From an uncultured Bacteroides sp. (lineage in GTDB: Bacteria > Bacteroidota > Bacteroidia > Bacteroidales > Bacteroidaceae), in NCBI RefSeq assembly GCF_963666545.1, contig NZ_OY762899.1, positions 4,344,365-4,408,364 of the forward strand: DNA of 64,000 bases, given 5' to 3'. Position numbers and translations under genes: made by a program. A model generated the notes under the pieces. That model did no database searches, was not told where the DNA came from, and saw nothing but the letters and a program-made list of their open reading frames with translations. Positions 36,533-44,606 of the stretch are shown piece after piece; position 1 is the first letter of the stretch, and the number at the start of each line of letters is the position of its first letter.

Positions 36533-37375
36533 ATGAAAATTAATATTCCTGTGTCAAAAGCGAAAGAAATAGCACGGCTTCAAGCTCTGAGGCTTAGTGA
36601 AACTACTCTTTCTAAAGCAGTAATTGCCAACAACTTCTTAACTGATTTTGCTGATGCTGTTTTGTTCATAACAAAATTTGTGAGAGAGACGTTTTCCCGT
36701 AAATTCGAAGTCCGGGAATTCTTTCATCAATGTTTTGCAATCGGTTATAAATCCTTGTCTCTCATATCAGTTACCGGCTTTATTATGGGCTTTGTACTTA
36801 CCATCCAGTCGCGTCCGGCACTGGTGAGCTTTGGTGCTGAAACCATGCTTCCGGGGATGGTGGCCATTTCGCTGATTCGTGAAATGGGACCTGTAATAAC
36901 GGCACTCATTTGCGCCGGTAAGGTTGCGTCCGGCATAGGTGCTGAATTGGGTAGCATGAAAGTAACCGAACAAATTGAGGCGATGGAAGTGTCTTCTACT
37001 CATCCAATGCGTTTTTTGGTTGTGACTAGGGTTTGGGCTGCTACGATCATGATTCCTCTGTTAGTGCTTTATGCTGATGGACTTGGAATCATCGGTAGTT
37101 GGTTTGGTGCTAATATAAAAGGAGATGTATCACTCGTCTTATTCTTTTCGCAAGCATTTAAGAATGTAGGTTTTGTTGATTTATTGCCCGCAGTGATAAA
37201 AACTTTCTTCTTTGGAGCGGTCATCGGATTGGTAGGCTGTTATAAAGGATATAACGCAGGGAGAGGAACGGAAAGCGTGGGTAGAGCGGCAAATTCGGCT
37301 GTAGTGTTGGCTTCTCTTTTGATCTTGATCGTTGATATGATCGCAGTACAAATCACTGATATGCTAGCATTATGA
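36533..37375 (+). CDS. MlaE-family ABC transporter permease
   Basis: 280-residue inner-membrane permease of the Mla-type phospholipid transport system. Family features: an N-terminal amphipathic segment, then F-I-M-G-F-V-L-T-I-Q-S, R-E-M-G-P-V-I-T-A-L-I-C-A-G-K-V-A-S-G-I-G-A-E-L-G-S-M-K-V-T-E-Q-I-E-A-M in pieces across helices 2-3, and a last helix with D-M-I-A-V-Q-I. Its stop overlaps the ATPase start by four bases (ATGA). The operon has only E, F and D parts here; MlaB, MlaC and MlaA are not adjacent. Confidence 0.93.
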   Translation: MKINIPVSKAKEIARLQALRLSETTLSKAVIANNFLTDFADAVLFITKFVRETFSRKFEVREFFHQCFAIGYKSLSLISVTGFIMGFVLTIQSRPALVSFGAETMLPGMVAISLIREMGPVITALICAGKVASGIGAELGSMKVTEQIEAMEVSSTHPMRFLVVTRVWAATIMIPLLVLYADGLGIIGSWFGANIKGDVSLVLFFSQAFKNVGFVDLLPAVIKTFFFGAVIGLVGCYKGYNAGRGTESVGRAANSAVVLASLLILIVDMIAVQITDMLAL

Positions 37376-38154
37376 AAACAGAACAAACAGATGTGTTATT
37401 GCAAGATTCGCCCGGAGTTGAATCTAAAGATGTGGTTGTAGAAATTACAAATCTGACAAAGTCATTCGGACCACTTGAAGTACTTAAAGACTTCTCTTTG
37501 AACCTATATGAGGGCGAAAACTTAGTAGTGTTAGGCAAGTCGGGAAGTGGAAAATCAGTACTAATAAAATGTATAGTTGGTCTGCTCAGGGCAGATGGGG
37601 GAACAATTAAAGTGTTTGATCGTGATGTAACCGCATTATCTGACCGAGAGATGGACGAAGTGCGTCAAGACATCGGCTTTCTATTTCAGAGTGGAGCATT
37701 GTACGACTCCATGACTGTGAAGGAGAATTTGGAGTTTCCATTGCGGAGAATTAGAGGACACCTTAAGCAAAAAGAGATTGATGCTAAAATTGAGGAGGTG
37801 TTGGATAATGTTGGTCTGTTGAGTGCCTTGAATAAAATGCCTGCGCAATTATCAGGTGGGATGCGGAAACGAATAAGTCTGGCACGAACCATTGTCGTTG
37901 ATCCTAAAATCATTTTATATGATGAACCCACAACAGGTCTGGACCCGGTAACATCTGATGAGATAAGTCTATTAATTAATGATGTTCAGAAGAAATATAA
38001 AGCATCATCAATAATTATCACTCATGATATAGAATGTGCTCGTATGACAGCCAACAGGCTTATTATGTTGCAAGATGGCAAGTCATATAAAGAAGGTACT
38101 CTAGCTCAATTTGAGAAGTCGACCGATAGCACTATTAAATTATTCTTCAAATAA
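37372..38154 (+). CDS. MlaF-type ABC transporter ATP-binding protein
   Basis: 260 residues. Walker A G-K-S-G-S-G-K-S (near residue 56), Q-loop F-L-F-Q-S-G-A-L-Y-D-S-M, signature L-S-G-G-M-R-K-R (the M-R variant typical of MlaF), Walker B I-I-L-Y-D-E-P-T-T-G-L-D-P, and the switch His in I-I-T-H-D. Powers the MlaE permease for lipid movement between membranes. Four-base overlap with mlaE and eight bases to the MCE gene. Confidence 0.94.
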   Translation: MKTEQTDVLLQDSPGVESKDVVVEITNLTKSFGPLEVLKDFSLNLYEGENLVVLGKSGSGKSVLIKCIVGLLRADGGTIKVFDRDVTALSDREMDEVRQDIGFLFQSGALYDSMTVKENLEFPLRRIRGHLKQKEIDAKIEEVLDNVGLLSALNKMPAQLSGGMRKRISLARTIVVDPKIILYDEPTTGLDPVTSDEISLLINDVQKKYKASSIIITHDIECARMTANRLIMLQDGKSYKEGTLAQFEKSTDSTIKLFFK

Positions 38155-38162
38155 ATAACAGA

Positions 38163-38954
38163 ATGGATATGCATACTCAAAAATTTAAAATTCGTTTAGG
38201 ACTCTTTGTTGCCGGAGGTTTGACACTGTTTGTACTCGCCATATTTATTATTGGTAAGCAAAAGAATTTGTTTAATCCGGTCTTTCAACTTTCTTCCAAC
38301 TTTTATAATGTTGGTGGACTTCAGGTAGGAAATAATGTCCGTTTTTCCGGTATAAATGTTGGCACAGTAGACAATATACAAATCGTTAATGACTCAACGG
38401 TGCGAGTGAGTATGTTTGTTAAGAAGGACGTATGGCAGTTTATCAAATCAGATTGTAAAGTTGCTATTGGCTCTGAAGGTATTATTGGTGATAAAATGGT
38501 CAATATATTGCAAGGAACATCTGAAGCTCCTTTGGCTCGTGAAGGTCAATTACTCGAATCTAATGAGCCCGTGGAAACAGATGCTATCATCGCCAGTTTG
38601 AGTGTTACTGCGAGCAATGCAGAAGTTGTTACCCAGCAATTGGCTGAGATAATGATAAAAATAAATGGAGGAGAAGGGACTCTTGGACGGTTGATTCAGG
38701 ATACCGCACTTGCTGAAAATCTGAGTCGAACCGTTGTAAATCTTAGGAGGGGCTCCAAGAGCTTAGATGAAAACATGACGGCTGCAAAACATAATTTCTT
38801 ATTAAAAGGATATTTTAATAAGAAAGAAAAGGCAGCAGAGAAAAAGAAAAAAGACGCAAAGGAAGCAGTTGAGAAAGCAGCTGAGAAGAAGGCAAAAGCA
38901 GTTAAAAAAGCAGCAGAGAAGAGAGAGAAAGAAATGAAGAAGAATAAGGACTAA
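38163..38954 (+). CDS. MlaD-family (MCE domain) protein
   Basis: One N-terminal membrane anchor (about 11-31) followed by an MCE domain (about 40-115; F-Y-N-V-G-G-L-Q-V-G-N-N-V-R-F-S-G and G-T-V-D-N-I). Known for the family: it forms a periplasmic hexamer that binds phospholipid for the MlaE-F transporter. The last 45 residues are almost only Lys, Glu and Ala, a highly charged helix longer than in the E. coli protein; its role is unknown. Ends 55 bases before a strong terminator. Confidence 0.92.
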   Translation: MDMHTQKFKIRLGLFVAGGLTLFVLAIFIIGKQKNLFNPVFQLSSNFYNVGGLQVGNNVRFSGINVGTVDNIQIVNDSTVRVSMFVKKDVWQFIKSDCKVAIGSEGIIGDKMVNILQGTSEAPLAREGQLLESNEPVETDAIIASLSVTASNAEVVTQQLAEIMIKINGGEGTLGRLIQDTALAENLSRTVVNLRRGSKSLDENMTAAKHNFLLKGYFNKKEKAAEKKKKDAKEAVEKAAEKKAKAVKKAAEKREKEMKKNKD

Positions 38955-39009
38955 CACTTCTTTGAATGATTCTTGAATAAACGATATTTCAATTATTTAT
39001 AGCAAGTAT

Positions 39010-39051
39010 AAAGGATTTAATTATGAACATTAGTTCATAATTAAATCCTTT
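39010..39051 (+). terminator. Terminator of the Mla operon
   Basis: Perfect 19-base arms (AAAGGATTTAATTATGAAC) with an ATTA loop, then TTT. Confidence 0.88.
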
Positions 39052-39055
39052 TTTG

Positions 39056-39063
39056 TAGCTTTG
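39056..39063 (+). promoter_or_regulatory. -7 element (TAGCTTTG) of the DUF134 operon
   Basis: Exact TAnnTTTG match 17 bases before the DUF134 start codon, right after the Mla terminator. Confidence 0.55.
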
Positions 39064-39079
39064 CAGAAACATTAGCAAC

Positions 39080-39475
39080 ATGGCACGTACAAAGAAAAAC
39101 CGGCTTATACAGATGGCTCCTCATTTTAATGGGTTTAAGCCGCAAGGATTGCAGCATAAACAGAGTGCAGAAGTCTTGATTAATTTTGAAGAGTACGAAG
39201 CATTAAAACTTTGCGACTATGAATTACTTACGCAAGCAGAGGCGGCAGATTTAATGCTTGTTTCCCGACCCACATTTACACGAATCTATGAAAGTGTACG
39301 TCGAAAAATAGCAAAGGCTTTTATAGAAGGTGCTTCTATTGTTTTTGAGGGAGGAAATGTAGATGTGGTTCACTGGTATAGATGTGCAAAATGCGAGATC
39401 GTATTTACTTTGGTAGATGATTCTGCTCAATGTTGCCCGCTGTGCAAAAGTCTCGAGATAAAATTAAATAATTAG
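39080..39475 (+). CDS. DUF134 family putative DNA-binding protein
   Basis: 131 residues. N-terminal helix-turn-helix region with E-A-L-K-L-C-D-Y-E-L-L-T-Q-A-E-A-A-D-L-M-like helices and V-S-R-P-T-F-T-R-I-Y. The C terminus has a C-x-x-C ... C-C-x-x-C pattern (C-A-K-C, C-C-P-L-C), probably binding a metal or FeS cluster. DUF134 proteins usually precede NifX/NifB-like genes, as here; a metal or redox-sensing regulator of them is the likely role (inference). Confidence 0.85.
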   Translation: MARTKKNRLIQMAPHFNGFKPQGLQHKQSAEVLINFEEYEALKLCDYELLTQAEAADLMLVSRPTFTRIYESVRRKIAKAFIEGASIVFEGGNVDVVHWYRCAKCEIVFTLVDDSAQCCPLCKSLEIKLNN

Positions 39476-39479
39476 CACG

Positions 39480-39797
39480 ATGGTTATCGCTATTTCCACA
39501 GATAATAATAATGTGAAAGCACCTGTTGCTTCTCATTTTGGCCGATGCAAATGGTTTTGCTTGTTTGATACAGAGAAAAAAGAATGCCGCTTTGTTGAGA
39601 ATATGTTTTTAGCTCAATCCGAACAAGCGGGCTCTGATGTCGCAGACTTTTTGATGAAACAAGGCGTTGGGATTGTTATAGCGGGTCGTTTTGGTTCAAA
39701 AGTAATAAATCTCTTTATGAAGCATAATATCCAGATGGTTATTCCGGAATCTGTTAAAACACTAACGAAGATTATTAATCAATTAAATATAGAATAA
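39480..39797 (+). CDS. NifX/NifB-like dinitrogenase cofactor-domain protein 1
   Basis: 105 residues forming one NifX/NifB C-terminal-type domain: opening V-I-A-I-S-T-D-N-N, the V-A-S-H-F-G-R-C metal-site strand, then G-I-V-I-A-G-R-F-G-S-K. In nitrogen fixers the domain carries FeMo-cofactor precursors; no nitrogenase genes are seen here, so a general iron-sulfur or molybdenum cluster-carrying role is more likely. Begins four bases after DUF134 and ends one base before its paralogue. Confidence 0.85.
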   Translation: MVIAISTDNNNVKAPVASHFGRCKWFCLFDTEKKECRFVENMFLAQSEQAGSDVADFLMKQGVGIVIAGRFGSKVINLFMKHNIQMVIPESVKTLTKIINQLNIE

Positions 39798-39798
39798 A

Positions 39799-40173
39799 AT
39801 GAAAATTGCTGTACCTACAAGAGCGCATGCTGTTGATGACCACTTTGGTCATTGCGAAGCCTATTCTGTTTTCACAATAGGCGAGAATAAAGTGATCGAG
39901 AAAATGGAAATTTTACCTTCTCCTCAAGGTTGTGGATGCAAAAGTAATATCGCATCGGTTTTGCAAGAACAAGGAGTAGATGTAATGCTTGCCGGTAGTA
40001 TGGGAGACGGGGCGCTGAATGTCTTGACCAATCATGGCATAAAGGTTTATAGAGGATGTACCGGAAATGTTGCAGAACTTGTGAATCAATTTTTAGTTAC
40101 CGGACTGAAGGATTCAGGAGAGAGTTGTCATCATCATGATGATGCAGATGGCGAACATCAATGCCATTCTTAG
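39799..40173 (+). CDS. NifX/NifB-like dinitrogenase cofactor-domain protein 2, His-rich tail
   Basis: 124 residues, same domain as the preceding gene (A-V-D-D-H-F-G-H-C-E-A-Y, then V-D-V-M-L-A-G-S-M-G-D-G-A). It adds a C-x-C in the middle (G-C-G-C-K) and a metal-binding C-terminal tail C-H-H-H-D-D-A-D-G-E-H-Q-C-H. The tail suggests metal storage or delivery. Third gene of the DUF134 operon. Confidence 0.87.
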   Translation: MKIAVPTRAHAVDDHFGHCEAYSVFTIGENKVIEKMEILPSPQGCGCKSNIASVLQEQGVDVMLAGSMGDGALNVLTNHGIKVYRGCTGNVAELVNQFLVTGLKDSGESCHHHDDADGEHQCHS

Positions 40174-40269
40174 TGGGTTATGATTGTTTCTATATAACGA
40201 CTTAATGCAAGCAGAAATACATTTTATTTGGAATGGATATTATATCTTTGTTCCCAAACAATTGTATTT

Positions 40270-42687
40270 ATGAAGAAAGTCTTATATTTTATTGCCTTAT
40301 TTATAGTGGTTGTTTTTGCTGGCGTACCTGCGAAGGCGCAAGTCTCGTTTGGTGATGCTAAAAGGTTTAATGACCCATGGCTGTTTAGCTTAACCGATGA
40401 TTCAACGTTTGTTCAATCCTCTTTTGATGATAGTCAATGGCGAAAGCTGACGTTGCCACACGATTGGTCTATTGAAGGACAACTATCTCCCTCTTTGGCT
40501 AGCTGTACCGGTTATCTGCCGGGAGGAATAGCCTGGTATCGCAAACATTTCAATATAACGGATAAAGCTGCACGTCATTATATTTACTTTGAAGGGATAT
40601 ATAATCGCAGTGAAGTTTATTTGAACGGACACCTTTTAGGCAAACGTCCCAATGGATATATTTCTTTCTTATACGACATGACATCCTATCTGAAAGAGGG
40701 GGATAATGTATTATCCGTTCGGGTCGATCATAGCCGTTATGCAGACTCGCGTTGGTACACCGGATCGGGTATTTATCGTGATGTATGGATGATTGCTGCT
40801 CCGAATACGCACTTTGCTCAGTGGGGAGTTGCCTGGCATGCAACTTCTTTGACTGATAAGATGGCTACGATTGCTGTAGATATGGATATAGAGAAACATG
40901 TAGATGCTGCCGGTAAACTGGAATTGCAAGCCACACTCTTTGATGCCGAAGGAAAACAAGTAGCTAAACGAAGCGTCCGTGTTTCTGACGGGAAAAAAGG
41001 AACAACCAAAGAAACACTTTCACTGAAGTTGTTGAAACCGCAGCGTTGGGATTTGGACTCTCCCTATCTTTATACATTGAAAACAGAATTGTTAAGCAAT
41101 GGCAAGCGTATTGATGGTAGTGAGACAAAAGTGGGCTTACGCACTCTGAAGTTTGATGCAAATAAAGGTTTTGCGCTGAATGGCGAATGGATGAAAGTAA
41201 AAGGCGTGTGTTTGCATCATGATGCCGGTGTACTTGGTGCGGTAGTGCCTCGTGACGTGTGGAAACGTCGTTTGAAAAATCTCAAAGAGATAGGGGTGAA
41301 TGCTATCCGCATGAGCCACAATCCTCAAGCTCCGGTTGTTTATGATCTTTGCGACCAGTTGGGATTACTTGTTATGGATGAGGCTTCTGATGAGTGGGAA
41401 TTCCCCAAACGTAAGTGGATAAAAGGTTGGAATGTAGGCGAACCCGGTTTTGAGGGCTCTTTTGATTTCTTTGAGGAGTGGATAGAGCGAGATGTGACTG
41501 ATATGGTACGTAGAGACCGTAATCATCCATGTATCTTTTTATGGAGCATAGGTAACGAGGTGGATTATCCGAATGATCCTTATTCTCATCCTATTTTGAA
41601 TGGTTCCACTATCAGTCAACCTATGTTTGGTGGATATAATCCCGATGCTCCGAATGCAAAAAGAATAGGAACTATTGCTAAGCGATTGGCAGCTTGTGTG
41701 CGTGCCGTCGACACTTCACGAGCTGTAACCGGAGCACTTGCCGGTGTTGTCATGTCTAATCAGACTGAATACCCTCAGGCAATAGATGTTGTGGGATATA
41801 ATTATACGGAGGATCGCTACGATTTAGATCATGCAACTTATCCTAACCGCGTCATCTATGGCAGTGAGACCCGTTCTGACTATGATGCTTGGTGCTCTGT
41901 ACGTGATAAAGAATTCATCTTCGGTCAATTCATCTGGACGGGTACAGATTATCTTGGTGAATCAGGTCGTTGGCCTTCTCGTGGACTTTATACGGGGTTA
42001 CTTGATTTGGGCAGTTTCACCAAACCTCGCGGGTATTTCCGTGCTTCATTGTGGAGTGACAATCCGGTTACTTACATAGGAACGTATCCTAAACACAATA
42101 ATCTATCTATTGATGCTTGGGATAGCTGGAACTATGAAGCAGGTCAAGAAATTCGCGTAGTATGCTATACCAATGCTCCCCAAGCTCGCCTATTGTTGGA
42201 TGGGAAAGTAGTGGGAGAGATGAAGCCTTATGATATGAAGACCGGAATAATCTATTGGGATATTCCTTATCAGCCTGGAGAGTTGAAAGCAGAAGGTTGC
42301 AATAAAGAAGGTAAAGCTTTGTTCAGCTATTCGATAAAAACATCCGGACGTCCGTATGCATTAAAAGTGAGTGCTGATCGTCAGATACTTTCCGCTGAAG
42401 GCTCTACTGCTCATATTACTATAGAAGTGGTTGATGAGAATGGTATCGTAGTGAAACTTGCCGACAACAATATTACATGCGAGATCGAAGGCCCTGCTCG
42501 TCTTTTAGGGCTTGAAGGCTCTGACAATTATGATATGGGCGATTATACCGACCACCGTCAACGTGTTTTCCGCGGTCGTTTGCTGGCTTATGTACAAACT
42601 ATTGGAAAGGAAGGACAAGTGCGGGTTAAGTTTTCGTCACCATTATTGCAAGGAACTGAAACCGTTTTACAAGTTGAGAATAAGTAA
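40270..42687 (+). CDS. Secreted glycoside hydrolase family 2 protein (beta-galactosidase-like)
   Basis: 805 residues from the ATG at 40270. The longer frame from 40228 was rejected because a TATCTTTG promoter-like element lies at 40243-40250 and the signal peptide begins at 40270 (K-K-V-L-Y-F, ending A-K-A-Q). Order: sugar-binding jelly roll (about 25-190), immunoglobulin-like domain, TIM barrel with acid/base Glu430 in S-I-G-N-E-V and likely nucleophile Glu533 in Y-G-S-E-T, then C-terminal DUF4982-like and GH2 beta domains. Releases a terminal beta-linked sugar in the periplasm; galactose is the usual but unproven call. Stands alone with no PUL genes beside it. Confidence 0.88.
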   Translation: MKKVLYFIALFIVVVFAGVPAKAQVSFGDAKRFNDPWLFSLTDDSTFVQSSFDDSQWRKLTLPHDWSIEGQLSPSLASCTGYLPGGIAWYRKHFNITDKAARHYIYFEGIYNRSEVYLNGHLLGKRPNGYISFLYDMTSYLKEGDNVLSVRVDHSRYADSRWYTGSGIYRDVWMIAAPNTHFAQWGVAWHATSLTDKMATIAVDMDIEKHVDAAGKLELQATLFDAEGKQVAKRSVRVSDGKKGTTKETLSLKLLKPQRWDLDSPYLYTLKTELLSNGKRIDGSETKVGLRTLKFDANKGFALNGEWMKVKGVCLHHDAGVLGAVVPRDVWKRRLKNLKEIGVNAIRMSHNPQAPVVYDLCDQLGLLVMDEASDEWEFPKRKWIKGWNVGEPGFEGSFDFFEEWIERDVTDMVRRDRNHPCIFLWSIGNEVDYPNDPYSHPILNGSTISQPMFGGYNPDAPNAKRIGTIAKRLAACVRAVDTSRAVTGALAGVVMSNQTEYPQAIDVVGYNYTEDRYDLDHATYPNRVIYGSETRSDYDAWCSVRDKEFIFGQFIWTGTDYLGESGRWPSRGLYTGLLDLGSFTKPRGYFRASLWSDNPVTYIGTYPKHNNLSIDAWDSWNYEAGQEIRVVCYTNAPQARLLLDGKVVGEMKPYDMKTGIIYWDIPYQPGELKAEGCNKEGKALFSYSIKTSGRPYALKVSADRQILSAEGSTAHITIEVVDENGIVVKLADNNITCEIEGPARLLGLEGSDNYDMGDYTDHRQRVFRGRLLAYVQTIGKEGQVRVKFSSPLLQGTETVLQVENK

Positions 42688-42785
42688 TAATGGATACAAT
42701 TGTCTATTAAAACTTAGAATTAGAAAAGGCGCTAACGTATGCTTTTAGGTTTAGTTATTAATGTTTTATCAGTGAACGATGTTAA

Positions 42786-42819
42786 GAAAAAGGCTTGGGG
42801 ATTATCTCCAAGCATTTTT
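42786..42819 (+). terminator. Terminator after the GH2 gene, copy of the tRNA-Lys terminator
   Basis: AAAAAGGCTTGG and CCAAGCATTTTT around GGATTATCT. The stem, and even the loop ATTATCTCCAAGC, match the tRNA-Lys terminator 1.5 kb away in the same orientation. Confidence 0.7.
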
Positions 42820-42960
42820 CTTAGAGTAGCAGATGATAAGAATTATCATTCAGAGATTGAGAGAAATATGCTTTATGTGGCTGTGACAAGAGCTATGCAC
42901 CGTTTGAGTTTGATGTATTGCGGAGATTTGACTCAGTTTGTTGTTAGTTACCCAAATTAT
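42820..42960 (+). pseudogene. Fragment of a UvrD/Rep-type helicase C terminus
   Basis: In frame it reads E-I-E-R-N-M-L-Y-V-A-V-T-R-A-M-H-R-L-S-L-M-Y, which is helicase motif VI of superfamily 1 enzymes (R-N-L-L-Y-V-A-x-T-R-A). Nothing else of a helicase is present, and the start of the enclosing frame (42739) lies across a terminator. Stop at 43009-43011 on the opposite strand of the DUF3791 gene. Decayed remnant. Confidence 0.65.
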
Positions 42961-43181
42961 TCAGTTATTTTTCCCATCTTCAATTCTGTTTTAAGAATCT
43001 CGTATAAGTAGGCTGAACTCTCAATATATAGTCCGGTAGACTCATCCGAGAGCTTTTCAAATGTTTCCGAATTATGGAATAGACTTATTGCCGTAGGGAG
43101 ATCCATATCATTTTCCTGCATCAGGTAGGCAACGATATCCTTGGTAATTCCCTCTATAAGATATTGCACTTTCTTGTTCAT
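42957..43181 (-). CDS. DUF3791 small protein
   Basis: 74 residues, helical: Y-L-I-E-G-I-T-K-D-I-V-A-Y-L, M-D-L-P-T-A-I-S-L-F-H-N-S-E-T-F-E-K-L, then Y-I-E-S-S-A-Y-L-Y-E-I-L. This is the DUF3791 pattern. Last of three genes overlapping by four bases each (ATGA). The C-terminal part of the XRE protein in the same operon has a similar layout, so this may be a second copy of the toxin-binding domain. Function inferred from context. Confidence 0.8.
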   Translation of the reverse strand: MNKKVQYLIEGITKDIVAYLMQENDMDLPTAISLFHNSETFEKLSDESTGLYIESSAYLYEILKTELKMGKITE

Positions 43182-43654
43182 AGTTTTTTCAGATATGCAG
43201 TCGCTTTCTGCGTGTGAAAGAAATACTGAGATGATATTTTCTTGTACTTGAGTCCGTTTACCAACATAGCCAAATCAATAATACCATCCTCGAAATTACG
43301 AAATAGCGTAGCAATAGTATCATCAGCTACCGGACCAATAACAATGTCGTATTCATGAGTTGAATGTTTTTGTTTTTTGCTTCGATTATCCATCACAAAT
43401 AATGCCCACTCCTCATTGGGTTCGTCAAAATGCTTAATCGACAGCGAAGTGTCGTTCAATGCACCTTCTTCGTCAAACTCAAAACAGGAAACGAGAGGAT
43501 CTCCACCGTAAATTGATGCTGTACGCCGAGCCATAAGTGTTGCTTGTTCCTTCATTTCTGTCAGATAGAAACCCTGTCCGAAATCCTTGTAGGGTTTGCA
43601 TTTGGCAAAGTCGATGACTTTGATGTCCGTATTTGATCCGTGATATAACCTCAT
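43178..43654 (-). CDS. DUF3990 protein, candidate ADP-ribosyltransferase-like toxin
   Basis: 158 residues, no signal peptide. Opens with R-L-Y-H-G-S-N, followed by D-F-A-K-C-K-P-Y-K-D-F-G-Q-G-F-Y-L-T and a later D-E-E-G-A-L-N. In DUF3990 these match the NAD-binding start (H-G), aromatic strand and acidic residue of ADP-ribosyltransferase folds (family knowledge; the catalytic assignment is inference). Middle gene of the cassette, overlapping both neighbours by four bases, the layout of a toxin between antitoxin parts. Confidence 0.82.
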   Translation of the reverse strand: MRLYHGSNTDIKVIDFAKCKPYKDFGQGFYLTEMKEQATLMARRTASIYGGDPLVSCFEFDEEGALNDTSLSIKHFDEPNEEWALFVMDNRSKKQKHSTHEYDIVIGPVADDTIATLFRNFEDGIIDLAMLVNGLKYKKISSQYFFHTQKATAYLKKL

Positions 43655-44079
43655 AATATTCCCCCTCCATTATTATAGCAAACACGAACCAAATCCTGTA
43701 CACTATCATCCATAGACAGTAGATGCTCTGCTTCGTAATGTTCGGTAAGAAAATCAAGTCCTTTGTGGCGATTCAGGTAGTTGCTTGCCTCTCGGATAGT
43801 CATATTATGTGCTTTAGCAAACTCGCTAATAATGGCAATGACGTAACCAATAATGTGTTTTTCAATATTGCGAGAGCCAACCAAGCGGATGGTTGCCGAC
43901 ATATTCAAAGCCTCCAATACTTTGGTTACTGTTTTTATGGTTAAGCCTTTACCGCTCTCAATTTTTGATATCTGAGCTTTGCCCACGCCGACTCTTATGC
44001 CGAGCTCCTCCTGTGTCAGACCACGTCGGATTCTCTCTTCACAAATCAATGCTCCGATTTTATTAATGTCTACATTCAT
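43651..44079 (-). CDS. XRE helix-turn-helix protein with DUF3791-like C terminus
   Basis: 142 residues from the ATG at 44079. Helix-turn-helix at about 8-60 (R-R-G-L-T-Q-E-E-L-G-I-R, V-G-K-A-Q-I-S-K-I-E-S-G-K-G). The C-terminal half (about 75-135) has F-A-K-A-H-N-M-T-I-R-E-A-S-N-Y-L and F-L-T-E-H-Y-E-A-E-H-L-L, the DUF3791 layout. Probable antitoxin and operon repressor. An ATG at 44091 lies almost on the transcription start expected from the TATCTTTG at 44098-44105, so the downstream ATG was preferred. Confidence 0.85.
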   Translation of the reverse strand: MNVDINKIGALICEERIRRGLTQEELGIRVGVGKAQISKIESGKGLTIKTVTKVLEALNMSATIRLVGSRNIEKHIIGYVIAIISEFAKAHNMTIREASNYLNRHKGLDFLTEHYEAEHLLSMDDSVQDLVRVCYNNGGGIL

Positions 44080-44097
44080 ATACGCCCCCATTTTCTA

Positions 44098-44105
44098 CAA
44101 AGATA
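44098..44105 (-). promoter_or_regulatory. -7 element (TATCTTTG) of the XRE/DUF3990 operon
   Basis: Exact TAnnTTTG match on the minus strand just before the XRE gene. Imperfect palindromic sequence around it could hold the XRE operator. Confidence 0.55.
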
Positions 44106-44286
44106 TATAAATGTTTCCGATTTAGGAAACTTGAAAGAGATAATTTTACTATAGATGGTTCAATCTGTTGTTCAAACTGGGACGAAATTTCAATAGAACA
44201 TAGTAACCGCTCTGGGTGAATATCTAATTTTAGTGGAAAAGTGGACACTTAGTCATGGGTCGTTATTGTTTAATGTCGTAGTAACA

Positions 44287-44320
44287 AAAAAAGGCTTAGA
44301 GAAATTATCTCCAAGCCTTT
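44287..44320 (-). terminator. Terminator of tRNA-Lys
   Basis: Minus strand: AAAAAAGGCTTGGAGA pairs with TCTCTAAGCCTTTTTT, then a T run. Begins about 10 bases after the tRNA. Confidence 0.85.
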
Positions 44321-44329
44321 TTTCTTCAG

Positions 44330-44402
44330 TGATCCGCCTGGGGCTCGAACCCAGGACCCCAACATTAAAAGTGTTGTGCTCTACCTGCTGAGCTAGCGAA
44401 TC
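44330..44402 (-). tRNA. tRNA-Lys (anticodon TTT)
   Basis: 73 nt. Acceptor GATTCGC/GCGGATC, D stem GCTC/GAGC, anticodon stem CAACA/TGTTG around CTTTTAA (anticodon TTT), T stem CTGGG/CCCAG with TTCGAGC loop, discriminator A. Confidence 0.97.
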
Positions 44403-44428
44403 AATCCTTTATTGCTGTTAAGCGGGTG

Positions 44429-44460
44429 CAAAGGTAAATCGAATTATCGGAACAGCCAAA
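44429..44460 (-). promoter_or_regulatory. Promoter of tRNA-Lys
   Basis: Minus strand: TTTG at 44460-44457, 20 bases, TACCTTTG at 44436-44429. Good Bacteroides promoter. Confidence 0.82.
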
Positions 44461-44606
44461 TAATTCCATCTTTTTTCTTATCTTTGTCCCGGAGATCATA
44501 AGCTTTATCTATCGGCTGTTAATGGCTACTTGCTTGATTATCAACTTTGAATAAAGCTTATTCAATGAATCGTTTTTATACCTAAAATTATTTATATTAC
44601 TTATTT

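Noticed and set aside
38830-38954. Lys/Ala/Glu-rich 3' end of the mlaD-like gene as a DNA repeat
   Set aside because: Low-complexity coding sequence; no regular repeat unit at the DNA level.
40228-40269. Upstream start for the GH2 gene
   Set aside because: Adds 14 residues before a normal signal peptide and overlaps a TATCTTTG element.
42739-43011. 90-codon frame as an intact gene
   Set aside because: The first part crosses a terminator and the end runs antisense into DUF3791; only the helicase motif VI scrap in the middle is meaningful, so it was called a remnant.
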